From assembly GCF_020080835.1 (NCBI RefSeq), contig NC_058165.1, positions 14,443,961-14,507,960 on the forward strand: a stretch of DNA of 64,000 nucleotides. Reading direction: 5' to 3'. This stretch comes from Cotesia glomerata (lineage: Eukaryota > Arthropoda > Insecta > Hymenoptera > Braconidae). Positions 1 to 11,114 of this stretch are shown here, in pieces; position 1 is the first letter of the stretch, and every line of letters starts with the position of its first letter. The notes under the pieces are model-generated. The model had not been told where the DNA came from, ran no database searches, and saw nothing but the letters and a program-made list of their open reading frames with translations. A program made the translations under genes and the position numbers.

Positions 1-2536
1 AAGCCAGACGTTGATGTTTGGGATCAGTCGCGCTGTCCATCTGCCTGTCTCTCCCGACGTCCATCGGTCCTGGCACTCTTGCTACGTTTCCATTTTTATC
101 CTCGTTCTTGCCTCCTTCATGTTTTCGCCACCGATTTTAGCGTCGTAGAGTCTTGCTCTCTCGAACGCTAATAGGTCGATGGGCGCAGCTTCCGCAATGA
201 CCAATACAGCCGCTTCGGAAACCGCTTCGAAACTCTGAGAGCGCCTCGCTGCTGCACTGCTGCCATTTTCCGCCGATAGGTTTTCTGCTTTAATATATCT
301 GCCCATATTTCCGCTCTATAAAGCAGTACCGAATGGACTGCTTCCAGAAGGACTCTTCTCTTTTTGGTTTTTGGTCCCATAGTATTCGTCATAATTCTTG
401 CTAGGCTAGACACCGTCTTGCTGGCTTTCTGGCATGCACTATCGAGGTGTTCGCGGGAAGATAGTTTCTCGTCTATCATTACCCCCAGATAGCGCAGGGC
501 CCTTGTTGACGTTAGCGTTATTCCTCCCATGTCCACAGCAAATGGTTTTGGGAACCATTTTTGGCGAGTCAGAACGACCATCTCGGTTTTGTGTTTTGCG
601 AGTTTCAGGTGGTGTTTATCGAGCCAAGTCTCGACAGCATCAATGGTTTCCCGAACGAGTAGTTCAGCCTCCTCTACGCTATCTACTATTATCGTGGCCG
701 CGACGTCGTCTGCAAAGCCCGTTAGCTCCACTTGCTTTGGCAACGGGATTTCCAGAAGCTCGTCGTAGTCCGCGTTCCATAGATCGGGCCCCATTATTGA
801 GCCTTGCGGCACGCCAGCCGTTATGGCGTATTCTTGTGGACCTTCCGTGGTTTCTGCTATCAGCTTTCTCTCGTCAAGGTAGTTGTCGACTAGTGCCAGA
901 TTCTCCGGCTCCACGTCAAATTTGTGCTCCAGGGCGTCCAAAATATCTCTCCAATTTGCGCTGTTAAAGGCATTTCTAATGTCTAGCGTGAGGACAAGAC
1001 ACACCTTGCAGGCTTTAAGGCTACCAGTCCAACCGTGCCGACTGTTGAACGTCCTTTCCGGAAGCCGTGTTGGTTTGCGGCAAAACCTCCAGCACGGTCT
1101 ATGTCGTTGCGAAGTCTCCCTTGTATGAGCTTCTCGAGCAGTTTTCCAGCAATGTCCAGCATACAGAGTGGTCTAAACGACGAAGGTGTTATGGGGGTTC
1201 CCTTACCTTTGTCTAAAAGAACCAATCTCTGCCGTTTCCAGACCACGGGAAACGTGCCAGTTGCCAAGCATGCGTTGTAGGTGTTCAGGAGTATGTCTGG
1301 GTATTCCAGGGCTACAGTTTTGATCACCGATGCCGGGATGCCATCAGGTCCAGGTGCCTTTCCTGTTTTGAGTGACTTGGCCGCGTCTTGTAATTCCTTA
1401 GTTGTGAAAGGTGTTACTTCGCTGTTCTTAGTGTAGTGTTTCTTCTCCCGCGGTGGGTGTTTGGGGAAAAGCTCCGTTACAATGCTCTCCATCAAGGCAG
1501 GAGACTTCGGTGCTTCTGGTAAAGCCTTTCCAAGTCGTTTGGCAACAATTTGGTAGGCTTTACCCCAGAGGTCATTGTCGAGATCGCTGCAGATCTCTTT
1601 CCACAGTTTCGCTTTACTTGCTTTAATGGCTCGGTTTAGCGTCTTTTTGGCCTGCTTGTACTCTTTTGAATACAAGTCCTGGCTTGGGGAGCGTTTCGTA
1701 GCTCTCGTTGCTCGGCGACGTAGCTGATTGCATATTTTGCGAAGTTCTGCTATGTCTGCTGACCACCAGTACGCCGGCCTGTGGAAGCTCTGGTTTTTCA
1801 GCCGCGGCATAGAGGCGTCACATGCGGCAGTAATTTCCTTCATCGTGTTTAGCACTGCCTTTTCCGTCTCACTGCAGGTATCCGGTGTCGGGTTGTTCTG
1901 GAGGATAGACCAGCTTCGTGCGAGTGAAGCTTGCAATGCCTCTGGATCAAGCCTTTTGGCACTTCCGCTTAGAAACGTCGCGTTGTGAAACCGGAGCAAA
2001 TGCCAATCCAACGCTGAATGTCACAAACTGGTGATCACTGCCACTGTATTCTTCGGATACTGTCCAGTCTTCAATCATGTTGGCAGTCCTTGGAGTCGCC
2101 AATGAGATGTCGAGGATGGATTCTTGGTACCCTGGTCTTCTAAAGGTCGTGGTGCTCCCGGTGTTCAGCACTATAAGGTCGAGTTTAACTACGACGTCAG
2201 CGACCTCGTTTCCTCTGGTGTCGGAGAAAGCAGCGCCCCATTCAACACACTAATCCCCTCGTTAGGTGAGAGATAGACGCTCATCAAGTAGGTTGTGGGG
2301 GTTTGAATCCAGACAAAACCTGCTCCACCTCCGCTGTTGTTGACGGTAACGTTCTTTGTGTTCACAATCCAAATTGCTGCCGTGCCCGTTTCGTCTGCGA
2401 ACCATGTCTTACCTTCGATGTTTAGATATTGCTCGCAGATAAATCAGACGTCAATTTTATCATCGAAAACACGCTGGCGCAGCAGGTTTTGCGCCAAGGC
2501 GCACCTATTCAGGTTGCCTTGTAGTATGCGTGTCAT
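1..2536 (-). pseudogene. LINE ORF2: endonuclease + reverse transcriptase, frameshifted, partial
   Basis: Would encode the enzyme that nicks target DNA and reverse-transcribes the element RNA. The start is the ATG at 2536, overlapping the ORF1 stop. Endonuclease-like sequence with in-frame stops occupies about 2536-1950. The RT block runs from about 2011 to 168 in two frames that change near 1000. RT hallmarks are GKAPGPDGIP, SSFRPLCMLD, QHGFRKGRST, AGVPQGSIMGPDLWN, and FADD in place of the commoner YADD. A C-terminal piece (306-82) contains VSEAAVLVIAEAAPIDLLA, the post-RT motif of this LINE group, and continues past the window edge. Frame changes near 2000, 1000 and 300 and early stops show that it is non-functional. 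Confidence 0.85.
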
Positions 2537-4035
2537 TTCTGACCTTTCGTGGCTTCTGCAAGTGCTTTGCGGAATGCCTTACACGCTCCAGTGCCAGAAA
2601 TATGGCATAGACTATCCTGGACATCTTTGTCCGAAGCACAAAGGAAGCATTTTAACTTCTCCGTGCAGTTTACGGCCTTGTGGTTCTCTCCGCCACATTT
2701 GTAGCAGCACCTGCTTCTGTCTGGTCCCGCACACTGACGTGTTTGGTGTCCATAACCAAGACATTTAAAACAACGTGTTACTTTTACTACTGGGCGTATA
2801 CGACTGTTCACCAAACCGATCCGTATACGGGCCTTGTCAAGGGCCTTAATCGTACTGGGCTCGTCTAGTTCGCAGAAGGCTGCCCGATTACCTCATGGTG
2901 TGGGTTTTGTCAAATTTACCCGTTTGACCTCCAGGTTGTCAGTGAATTCACGTTTGAGTGCTTCACGGACTTTGCTCTCGGTAGAGATTTCATCTAAGTC
3001 GAGGATTTCGATCGATGTTGTTGGTGTTAGCATCTTGACTGTGCCGATGTTTGCAGTGGCTGCCCTTACTGCATCGGTGAATGCCTTGCTGTCTTCGGTC
3101 TTTCGAGCCATTTCAAGGAGAACGCCTCCGTGTTCCGTCTTTTTAATAGACCTTATGTCTACGCCCGTCTCGACAGGGCTTACCTTGGCCTTGATTTCCT
3201 TGAAGAGATCGGCGTATGTTCGCCCTTCAGCTGGTTGGACTAGGACAGCTTTAGTTCTTGTCTTCTTCCTCCTTGGTTTCTTGGAGCCACCGCTGTTTGG
3301 CTGGTCTTGGGCTGTAGCAACTTGAGTCACTGGCTCCTGTTCTTTCTTTTTCTTGTTTTGCCGAGTCACTTTGGTCCAGGTATCATCCCGGGCTGTCTTT
3401 TTCTGTGCTGGCTTGTCAATATCTGAGGAAAGGCTGGGCGTGGACAGCGGCCTCTTCTTGTTGCCATCTCCTTGCTGTGGTAATTTCTTAGGAGTGGTCA
3501 GAGGTGGCTGTGATTTTTTGTTCAGACTCGGAGATGTTTGAGTCGTTGACGCCGACTTCGTTGGTGATTTGTTGGCCAGCCTTTATGCCGTACTAATAGA
3601 CGAAACCAATTTTCTGATCTCATGGTGGAGATTCTTTTTGTCTTTTATGAAGTCGGCTAACTCATCAATCTTGTTGCCGAGCCTCTCCATTGGTGACTGT
3701 TGGCCGGTGACGGTCGGTAGAGAGTTCATTCTTCCTCGGTGGGTTTGATTAGTGGCAGGAGCAAAAGGTCCTCCACTTTTTGAAGGAATGTTGCTCAGCT
3801 GTCCGTTCTCTACCATCTGGGCTGATTTCGTACTCCCTGTAACCTTGCTAGCATTGCTAGACAGCAGAGCCATGGGGTCTACTCCACTGTTCAAACGGTC
3901 GCTTGATAACGACGAGTTTAGGCCTGTTTGCACGCCTTCCCTCGCCGGCACTGAGGTATCCATCCTCTGTACTGTAAACGATGTTTGAAAATTTTCTGAC
4001 ATTTCCATATCATCTTTTGCTAGGTTTTGGTCCAC
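2533..4035 (-). pseudogene. LINE ORF1: Gag-like nucleic-acid-binding protein, frameshifted
   Basis: Would package the element RNA. Three open segments lie in order on the minus strand: 4035-3583 (N-terminus starting MDQNLAKDD), 3369-2893 (basic, KKKKEQEP and KKPRRKKTRTK, followed by a conserved ORF1 core) and 2814-2533. The last holds three cysteine knuckles, CFKCLGYGHQTRQC, CYKCGGENHKAVNC and CFLCASDKDVQDSLCH. Three knuckles at the C-terminus are typical of R1-clade ORF1. Segments are separated by frameshifts or short stop-containing stretches. The final TGA overlaps the ORF2 ATG. Confidence 0.8.
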
Positions 4036-4151
4036 CCCGAGTATTCTATTTCCTCGGTACCCGACGCATCTGACGTGCAGATATGCCGGGCACTACCCTA
4101 TCCGCCACCTGAGGAGGCGCCCGATGCGGGACCCAGCAAGCCCGACACGAG

Positions 4152-4168
4152 GTGTGTGTGTGTGTGTG
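4152..4168. repeat. (GT)n microsatellite at the LINE 5' junction
   Basis: A short GT run lies between the LINE 5' end (cccgacacgag) and the R-repeat motif starting 'gagtatgtaaacctcttataac'. At the same place in other R copies an uninterrupted (GT/CA)n tract is present (12876-12934, 46755-46823), so this is the residue of the tract that received the LINE. Confidence 0.8.
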
Positions 4169-4600
4169 AGTATGTAAACCTCTTATAACTTTTGAACAGT
4201 TGAACCGACATTATCGCGGTTGCAGCTATTCGAAGGAGTTTGGCCAAACTTATATTTCCTTTCAATTCGAACCGATTCGGACCGATAGATTTTGATAAAT
4301 TTTGAGAAATCTCAAAAAAATAAGGAGAAAAATTTTTTCAAAAGTGGATTGTTTGGAATAACTTTCAAACGGCTTAACCGATCGATTCCAAAAACTAATC
4401 AGCTCTGAACCTTGAAAAACCACGTCAATCGCCACCAATCTGGTCAAAATCGGTTGATTCGTTCGAGAGATATCGTAAACGAAAGAAAATTGAAAAAAGG
4501 GTTTTTTCAGAGTTACCTCGCAATTTCTAGTTTGACCAATGAAAACTCAAAAATTCTTAATGGGGCTCAAAAAACTACGTAGCATGCCGTTAATCGCATG
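4169..4600 (-). repeat. Repeat R copy A, first half (split by Gypsy element)
   Basis: Shares the order of motifs seen in the other R copies: 'cttataacttttgaac', 'gccaaactt', 'cgatcgattccaaaaactaatcagctct' and 'atcggttgattcgttcgagagatatcgt'. It breaks at 4600, the start of the Gypsy LTR, and resumes at 12460 with 'aaatcgattcattctttcgaaagttattgcgg', so the two halves form one copy. No coding capacity is visible. Confidence 0.75.
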
Positions 4601-5929
4601 TGTTATGTCCACCCGCATTTTTTCTTTTAATTTAAATCACCCGCGCAGATGGAAAACTTCTCCATGCGCGAAAGCCACAATAAAATGTAAGCTACGTGAC
4701 TGCTGGTTGACATAGCGGGGACTTCTGCAATCTCAGCAGCGCAAGTTTTTAAAAAGGCGATCAACAGCCAAATCCAGGTCTTAGTTGGTTAATTCGACTT
4801 CCGCGTTTAACTGACGGGCCCGTGCCTTGTAGAGTCCTTTGCTTTAATTTGCTCCGCACTTAAAGGAAGTTTGGACGCGGTTTCAACCGGCAGGCCACGT
4901 ATTAGTTTTAAGTGTAAACCAGGTCTTTGAGCAGTTAATTCGACTTCCGCGTTTAACTGACGGGCCCGTGCCTTGTAGAGTCCTTTGCTTTAATTTGCTC
5001 CGCACTTAAAGGAAGTTTGGACGCGGTTTCAACCGGCAGGCCACGTATTAGTTTTAAGTGTAAACCAGGTCTTAGTTGGTTGATTCGACTTCCGCGTTTA
5101 ACTGACGGGCCCGTGCCTTGTAGAGTCCTTTGCTTTAATTTGCTCCGCACTTAAAGGAAGTTTGGACGCGGTTTCAACCGGCAGGCCACGTATTAGTTAT
5201 TAGTATCTACTAGTCGGGTTTCTCAAAGTTCTAATTTGCCCTGCACTTAGGCGAGGACTCGATAAATAGATAAAACCTAGAAAGTCAAATCCCAAAGTCT
5301 TAATTTGCCCTGCACTTAGGCGGGATTTTGACGAGTAAGAAAATCTAGAGAACCGGATTCTCAAGGTTCTAATTTGCTCTGCACTTAGGCAAGAGTTCGG
5401 TCAATAAGTAATTTAAGATCTTTCTGAAGCTAAATTTGCGCACTTTACCCTACGGGGGACTGGAGGACGTTAGCTCAAATAAAATTCATTAATAATAATT
5501 TCGATCTAATAAAAATTGTGAAAGTGTAGAAGTTTGGTGTTTAATTAAAGAAATCTTGAAAAGTGAAAGCTGTTCCAAATAAATTCATTTCATAAATATA
5601 AGAAGCCCTTAAGATAAGCAGCCCAAATCCATCCACATCCATCCGCTGCAAACACCAACAAAGGGTCCAATCTAGGAAAAGGCACTACGATCAGCCCCGG
5701 AATCACGGATCCGATCCTAAGAAATAGTTCAACAAGTAGTAAGTACACCTACTCTTTATAAAAATCCGTGCCAGTCTCAAACGAAGGCGTGGTAAATTCG
5801 TACTTCGAAAACGTCCCACATAAATAATTAAAACAACGGAATTAAAACCTCCGTTGCGTATTCTTTAAACTGTTTGTCCAAACCTCCACCGTTTACGCTA
5901 CCGCTCTAAAAACGCCCTTGGACATAACA
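4601..5929 (+). repeat. 5' LTR of the Gypsy element
   Basis: 1329 bp, with TG..CA ends inside the inverted terminal motif TGTTATGTCC/GGACATAACA. It contains three tandem copies of a ~140-bp block ('cttccgcgtttaactgacgg' core, about 4790-5200). These are followed by three copies of a ~60-bp block around 'taatttgccctgcacttaggcg' (5230-5410). Such internal repeats are probably promoter or enhancer-type modules, which is inference. The partner LTR carries the same two repeat sets. Confidence 0.9.
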
Positions 5930-5939
5930 TAAAGAACAC

Positions 5940-5962
5940 TGGTGGCAGCGGTGGGATTCGAA
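5940..5962 (+). promoter_or_regulatory. Primer-binding site, tRNA-Leu type
   Basis: Ten bases after the LTR, 'tggtggcagcggtggg' followed by 'attcgaa' is complementary to a tRNA 3' end including CCA, the acceptor strand and the T-arm. From memory this is the 3' end of a leucine tRNA of the AAG/UAG type. It would prime minus-strand DNA synthesis and fixes the element as plus-strand oriented. Confidence 0.75.
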
Positions 5963-7315
5963 TACGAAATTATTTAACTTTCGTTTGAGAAAATTTATAA
6001 TCTCTAAATATTTTCTATTTTTCTTTTCAAATCTGTCCTTTTAAAATCAAGTATATCCTACTGTTCAGAAGTAAATTCAAGTTTATTTCTATTTAATTTT
6101 GATATCTTTAAAAATTTCTTGAAAAATTAATTTTAAATTTTATTTTAAAGTTCTGCAAATTTTTATAATTTTTTTCTTGTATATTATTAACTATCCATAA
6201 ATTTTTCTCTTGAAAATTTTGTTGTTATTTCCATTTTTTTTTTTATTTTTATTATTATTATTGAAATCGATTTAAATTCCATTGGTTAAATAAAATTCGA
6301 GTTTAATTTGTATAATTTTGTTAATTTCAAAACCTTTCTTATTAGCCAAATTTATTAAATTATAAAAAAATTTTTTTTTAAAAACTATAAAATTCTTTGT
6401 TTTATTTTGAATAAAATATTAACTCCAGAAATTTTAGAATCGTTGTTCAAAATTTTTTTTTGATCTATATTAAATCGCTCCCATAAATTGCAAAAGAATT
6501 TCTTTCGTCATAAATTTTTGTTTAAAGGGAGTTATTTCGTCATTTTGCAATATTAAAATTTTTTTTTTTCATCATCGGTTTTCGACCTCATATAGGTTTT
6601 AACCTTTTGGTATACTCTACTCATCGCAACCTAATATTGCGATAAAGAATTCGCTGACATTTCTTTATTCGAGGTTGTTGCCTCACGCGTACTCGCACCT
6701 ACATTCTTGTCAGCAAAAATATTCTTCTTCCGCATTAAGAAATCTTATACATTTTATTTTTGCTAATTAAGCAGTATCACTGGTAACCTAGTTACCTAGT
6801 TACCTAAATTTATAAATAATTTATTTTCGAAATTTTTTTTTATATACGCATACATAAGTCTCTCCTGAGATTTTTGCTGACTCGAAATATTAAATTCTCG
6901 GTAATTGTGTACATATCTATATATAATTTTTTTTTGCATAATATATTAATCATTACAATTTAATTATTATAAATTTGTTCTTTTTCTCACTCTTATAGTA
7001 AATTTTTGTGCATCTTATATAAATTTTTTTTTTGATTCTTAAATTTCGTTTCCCGTCACGTATAATTTTAATAAGGATTTGTTAATCCTCAGGTATTACA
7101 AAAAGTTCTTCTCCTGCTAAATTATATTCTTGCGAAAATTTTTTTTTTGGGGTATATTCTTTAAGTCTCGTAAAATAAAATTAATAACAAAATTTTATTC
7201 GACTGCTGATTGTCAATTTCCGTTATTGACATCTAAAATTTCATACATTTCTTCCTGCATTTAGAAATTTAGGTTTTTACACTTTTCAATCTCTATCGGG
7301 CCCGTAATAAATTAC
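5963..7315 (+). other. Gypsy leader and non-coding gag region
   Basis: About 1.35 kb of A+T-rich sequence with many runs of T (for example around 6230, 6560 and 7020). No reading frame resembles Gag. It is bounded by the primer site and the first open fragment. Confidence 0.5.
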
Positions 7316-7609
7316 GTGCCGTCGAAAATTATTTTTTTTTATCGAGATTTAACCCGGAATAAAAATCCATCCCGCATAAGATCACCCGAAACCGAATCGG
7401 CCGACCCAAATAACACTCTTATCGAATCGGAAGGGAGACGATCGAGCGAAAAATCATCAAATGGGGTTATATTAACAAATTCTCAAAATAATAATAATAA
7501 AAATAAATCACGCAATAATTCGGAAAACTCTAGCGATCCGGATAAATCTGACGATAGACCGACTACAAGCGGGAATAAAACCGTGGGGGATGATGTAGGG
7601 AACATGTAG
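7316..7609 (+). pseudogene. Gag-like fragment of the Gypsy element
   Basis: A 97-codon frame, polar and low in complexity: rich in Asn, Ser and Lys (NNNNKNKSRNNSENSS), with Arg/Glu/Asp clusters. It ends at a TAG just before the integrase segment opens. Position after the leader, composition and adjacency to pol suggest the N-terminal part of Gag or of a Gag-Pol region, but no diagnostic motif is present. It may be only the unstructured tail left by the deletion that removed the rest of gag, protease and RT. Confidence 0.4.
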
Positions 7610-7610
7610 G

Positions 7611-8488
7611 GTGGCGGAGGATCTTCTCGCCGAAAGACATCATCGGCCAAAATTGTCGTCACCCTCGAGTTCCGATGAAAATATACCGCCGAAGGGTCCC
7701 GACGGAAATGTACATATATTAACTATACAAGATAATTTTTCTAAAGCAGCCGCGGCAGTTCCTCTCCCCGATATCAGAGCAGTCACTGTTGCGGATGCTT
7801 TATTAAATCATTATATTGCTCTTTACGGGTGCCCCCGCGTAATTCTATCAGACAAGGGCACCTCATTTACCAGTAAATTAATACAACAACTCGCTAGAGC
7901 ATTAAAAATTCAAAGAATAACAACTTCCTCTTATTATCCTCAATCGAACGGATCTTTAGAGAGATCTCATCAGCCCTTAGTCGACTACCTCAGGGCCTAT
8001 GTAGATAAATTTAATAACTGGGATCGGTATATCCCAATGGCAATGCTAAATTATAATACAACCGTTCATACAGCCACGAAATTTACACCTTACGAAATTT
8101 TGTACGAAAGAAAAGCTCGTAGCCCAACCCAATTCCCGGATTTCAGTAAAATCGAATCGTATAACGATTATTTGGCAGATTTAATTAGTCGAATATCCGA
8201 AATTCAAAGAATATCCGCAGAAAATTTAACTAGAGCAAAACACGAATCAAAAGTACGATTCGACAAACATATTCATCCGGCAAAATTTAAAGTAGGAGAT
8301 CTCGTGTACATGTTGAAAGAGCCAAAAAAAAAAAAAAAAAAAATAAATTAGACCTTTATTATATCGGACCGTACAAAATAGCTGAAATAAACGAAATGGG
8401 AAACCTAATTATCGAAAAAGAAAACGGGAAACGAAAATTACTTCACCCGAATAAGGCTAAACCAGCTAGCCGCGAAAAATTTGACTAA
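7611..8488 (+). pseudogene. Gypsy Pol remnant: integrase catalytic core and C-terminal domain
   Basis: The DDE integrase core starts abruptly at ILTIQDNFSK (about 7716). It contains the second catalytic Asp in VILSDKGTSF and the Glu region in YYPQSNGSLERSHQ, and ends in KFKVGDLVYMLKEP, the GPF/Y-type lead-in of Gypsy integrases. The aspartate retained in IQDNFSK is the first catalytic residue. A long A run at 8324-8341 puts the C-terminal tail (GPYKIAEINEMGNLIIEKE to the stop near 8486) in another frame. The zinc-binding N-terminus and all of RT/RNase H are absent. In the intact element this enzyme inserts the cDNA. Confidence 0.85.
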
Positions 8489-8545
8489 AAAGAATCTAAG
8501 TCGTTTGTTTCAGATAAAAGTAATAAAAGTAAAAATCAATCCATC

Positions 8546-9040
8546 ATGAATACTGCGCTACCTCTCCTCCTGGGGCTTGTATACCTAGCATGGAGCGCCG
8601 GAGAAACGAGAATAAAACCAATGGAGGCAAACCCAGGCCTACTCTACGATCCATTCAAAAAAAAAAATACACCTGATCCTCGAAGAATGGCAACTCATTA
8701 GTTCAATCAACATCGAAAAATTGGTGAACCTGTACCCACACTCGAATCAAAGTCTATGCGAAGCCTATGGAATATGCTCAGTAAAATTCAACCATTCAAT
8801 CTGCACATCATATTTGAGGGTCAACAGCCATCGAGAAATACAAGCAGAAATCCAACAAGCTCAACATCAACTGAGACAACCCCTCGAAGATCTACGACTA
8901 GAAGAATTCGACCCACGAAACCGCACCAAGAGAGCTCCTTGATTCGGCTTCGTAGGCACAATTACACGAGAACTGTTCGGAACCATAGAAACATTAAACC
9001 TTAATCGAGCTACGATCATCGATAAATTCGATCCATGAGG
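8546..9040 (+). pseudogene. Envelope-like third ORF remnant of the Gypsy element
   Basis: Directly after pol is a start codon followed by a hydrophobic, signal-peptide-like segment (LPLLLGLVYLAW). A frame with several stops and shifts then runs to about 9040. A furin-type cleavage motif RTKR lies near 8930, followed by a stretch that in a neighbouring frame is Gly- and hydrophobic-rich, as in fusion peptides of errantivirus envelopes. A decayed open stretch of acidic/Thr-rich sequence continues to about 9370. In infectious relatives this protein mediates entry. Here it is broken in several places and is not functional. Confidence 0.55.
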
Positions 9041-10415
9041 CCAAGGGCTAGAAGAAAATAAAGAAAAATGTCACTAATAGCCCTACACCACCAAAAAGAA
9101 GTAACCAATAGTAAATGAAGAACAGGGGGACGACGAAATCTTCCTACGAGTCCCTACACCAGGATCAACTACGAGTAATCCGACTTCAGACATTGGCCAA
9201 GAGGGGGACGACGAAGCAGAAGTCAACGAACCACTTCCAACAAGAACTGACACCGACAACGAGAAGAAATCCTCCATGGCAACAACAGTAACAACCAAAG
9301 AAGCTCCTGAGACCATCAAGACACCAAAGAAGTCAAAAACATTCCGACTGAAAGACTACAAATCACCGACTTAGACAACAATCCCGACATCAACATCGTA
9401 GAACTTAAGGTCATTTATAAAATTTTTTTTACAAACTGATGGCTCCTTTGCGGAAAAGTAAGAAAATAATTTAAAATGATAACAAATTTTTTTTCTCTCT
9501 TATTAAGAAATTTCGTTTTAACAAAAATAAAAAAAAAAATTGCCAAAAACGAGCCAACAGTTTGTATAAACAGTTTAATTCAAGGAACCTAATTGAATTT
9601 TTTAAATATCTTCATATATTAGTAGATAGTATAATGAAAACCAGTAAATTTATCTAAATTCTGAAAAAGTTTTGCTGCTTTATGACTCACAAGACCGAAA
9701 ATAAGATTTATCTTCGGCCTTGAGGGGACGAGTGGAACAGCGCAAAATTCTGATTAAAATTTTTTTTTCCTTTATACAAAATTACTATTCAAAAAAAAAA
9801 AAATAAAATAGAAAATTTTTTTTATTTTACTTTTCCATTATACTATCACTATACTTACATATTACTTGATATTATATCACTATACTATCACTATACTTAC
9901 ATATGATGTATTACCACATATTATGAATCACAAAAATTTTATTAACATATATTAAACAAAATTTTTTCTTTACATATAATTATTATACTTTATAAATAAT
10001 AACTAAAAGAAAATCGAGCTAACGTCACTCATATAAATTTTTCAAAAATTAAGAAATCAAAAAAAAAAAAAATTTTTTTTTTCAAAACGATTATTTCAAA
10101 CGTCTAATATTCAACAAGAATAAATATAAGTTATTAAGAGGACAGGGATAGTCATCTAATGGCAATTATAATAGAGCCGCTGCACATGTACTCACATATA
10201 CCCATTGATCGAGCTATATAAACTCTTATAGAATTTCCTTTTCCTCTAAAATAAGCTTTTATTCTTTTGTTTTTTTTCCTTTCTTTTTTTTTCCAACTTA
10301 TTTTCTAAATTCTAATTAATTATTTATTTATAAAAAAAATTTTTTTTTCCCTTTCTCTTACTCTTTATCATTACAACTACCTGAATTATCATGGTATAGG
10401 AGAGAAAGCATAGGC

Positions 10416-10451
<36 letters not shown>

Positions 10452-11114
10452 AAAACCAAATTTTTCTTTCTTTTTATATTTATTTAAAATAAAATAAAAA
10501 GAGGAAGACAGAAGGAAAATTTTTCTAATATTTATATATATATATATATATATATGTTCACTTATACATATAACGCAGAAGCAGAATGATCTGCTATTTA
10601 ATCTCCATTGTCAGCCACCCGATATCATCTGATACGCCTAAAAGGAATAACAGATAAATTAATCTCTTGGCAAGAGATGAAACGATTGGAATATACTTGT
10701 TATGTTACAAATTTTGTTAACCTTCTCTCCACAAATGGCAAGGGCCATCTAGTACCAGGTACCGTAGTTTTCGAAATTTTTTTTTTCAACAGTATACATC
10801 TCTTCTTCTTTTCTCTCTTTAACAAATCTCTTAAATACAATGCTACCTCGATCACTGCTGAGACAATAGTGATACTTGACACGGCTTCACGAAATCAAGA
10901 ACCGAGGACGATTAACCATCCGTCAGCATATAATACAGCGCGAAATAAAAATACAAATTTAAGTTTGAATATTCGCGCCAGATGACTTTCTTTATTATTC
11001 TTTTAGTATGTTAAGAATATTTTTATCAAAAGATTGTAAGTGGCTCTCGCTTATGGTGAAGGTGGCCATAGGAAAACCGAAAGACTATACTAGCCTCTCG
11101 CTTTTCCGGGGGAA
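9041..11114 (+). other. Gypsy 3' internal region, no intact gene
   Basis: A decayed envelope tail to about 9400 is followed by A+T-rich sequence with long A or T runs (10420-10450), a TA microsatellite (about 10531-10555) and no credible coding frame. The purine-rich 'ccgggggaa' immediately before the 3' LTR (11106-11114) is the probable polypurine tract. Confidence 0.5.

Larger units (their letters stand above)
1..4151 (-). mobile_element. R1-clade-like LINE (non-LTR retrotransposon), 3' end cut by window edge
   Basis: Two consecutive decayed frames on the minus strand form a classic two-ORF LINE. ORF1 has three CCHC zinc knuckles. ORF2 has an endonuclease-like start, a reverse transcriptase and a C-terminal tail running off the window at position 1. 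ORF1 stop and ORF2 start overlap as ATGA (2533-2536), as they do in the second LINE at 52919. The 5' end lies near 4151 and directly abuts a (GT)n tract belonging to a copy of repeat R. The element is dead: both ORFs need several frame changes. Assignment to the R1 group rests on the three-knuckle ORF1, the ORF2 style and the microsatellite target. LOA or I clades are possible. Confidence 0.85.

Noticed and set aside
434..967. Plus-strand frames over the LINE (434-967, 529-768, 883-1128, 1035-1280, 2337-2768, 2834-3325)
   Set aside because: They are antisense shadows of LINE ORF1 and ORF2, which carry clear domain motifs on the minus strand.
4953..5150. 65-codon frame repeated at 11468-11665
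   Set aside because: It is the translation of the tandem blocks inside the two Gypsy LTRs, which are non-coding.
10608..10985. 125-codon frame in the Gypsy 3' region
   Set aside because: Low-complexity, no conserved motif, and it lies in the non-coding 3' interior; chance opening is more likely.
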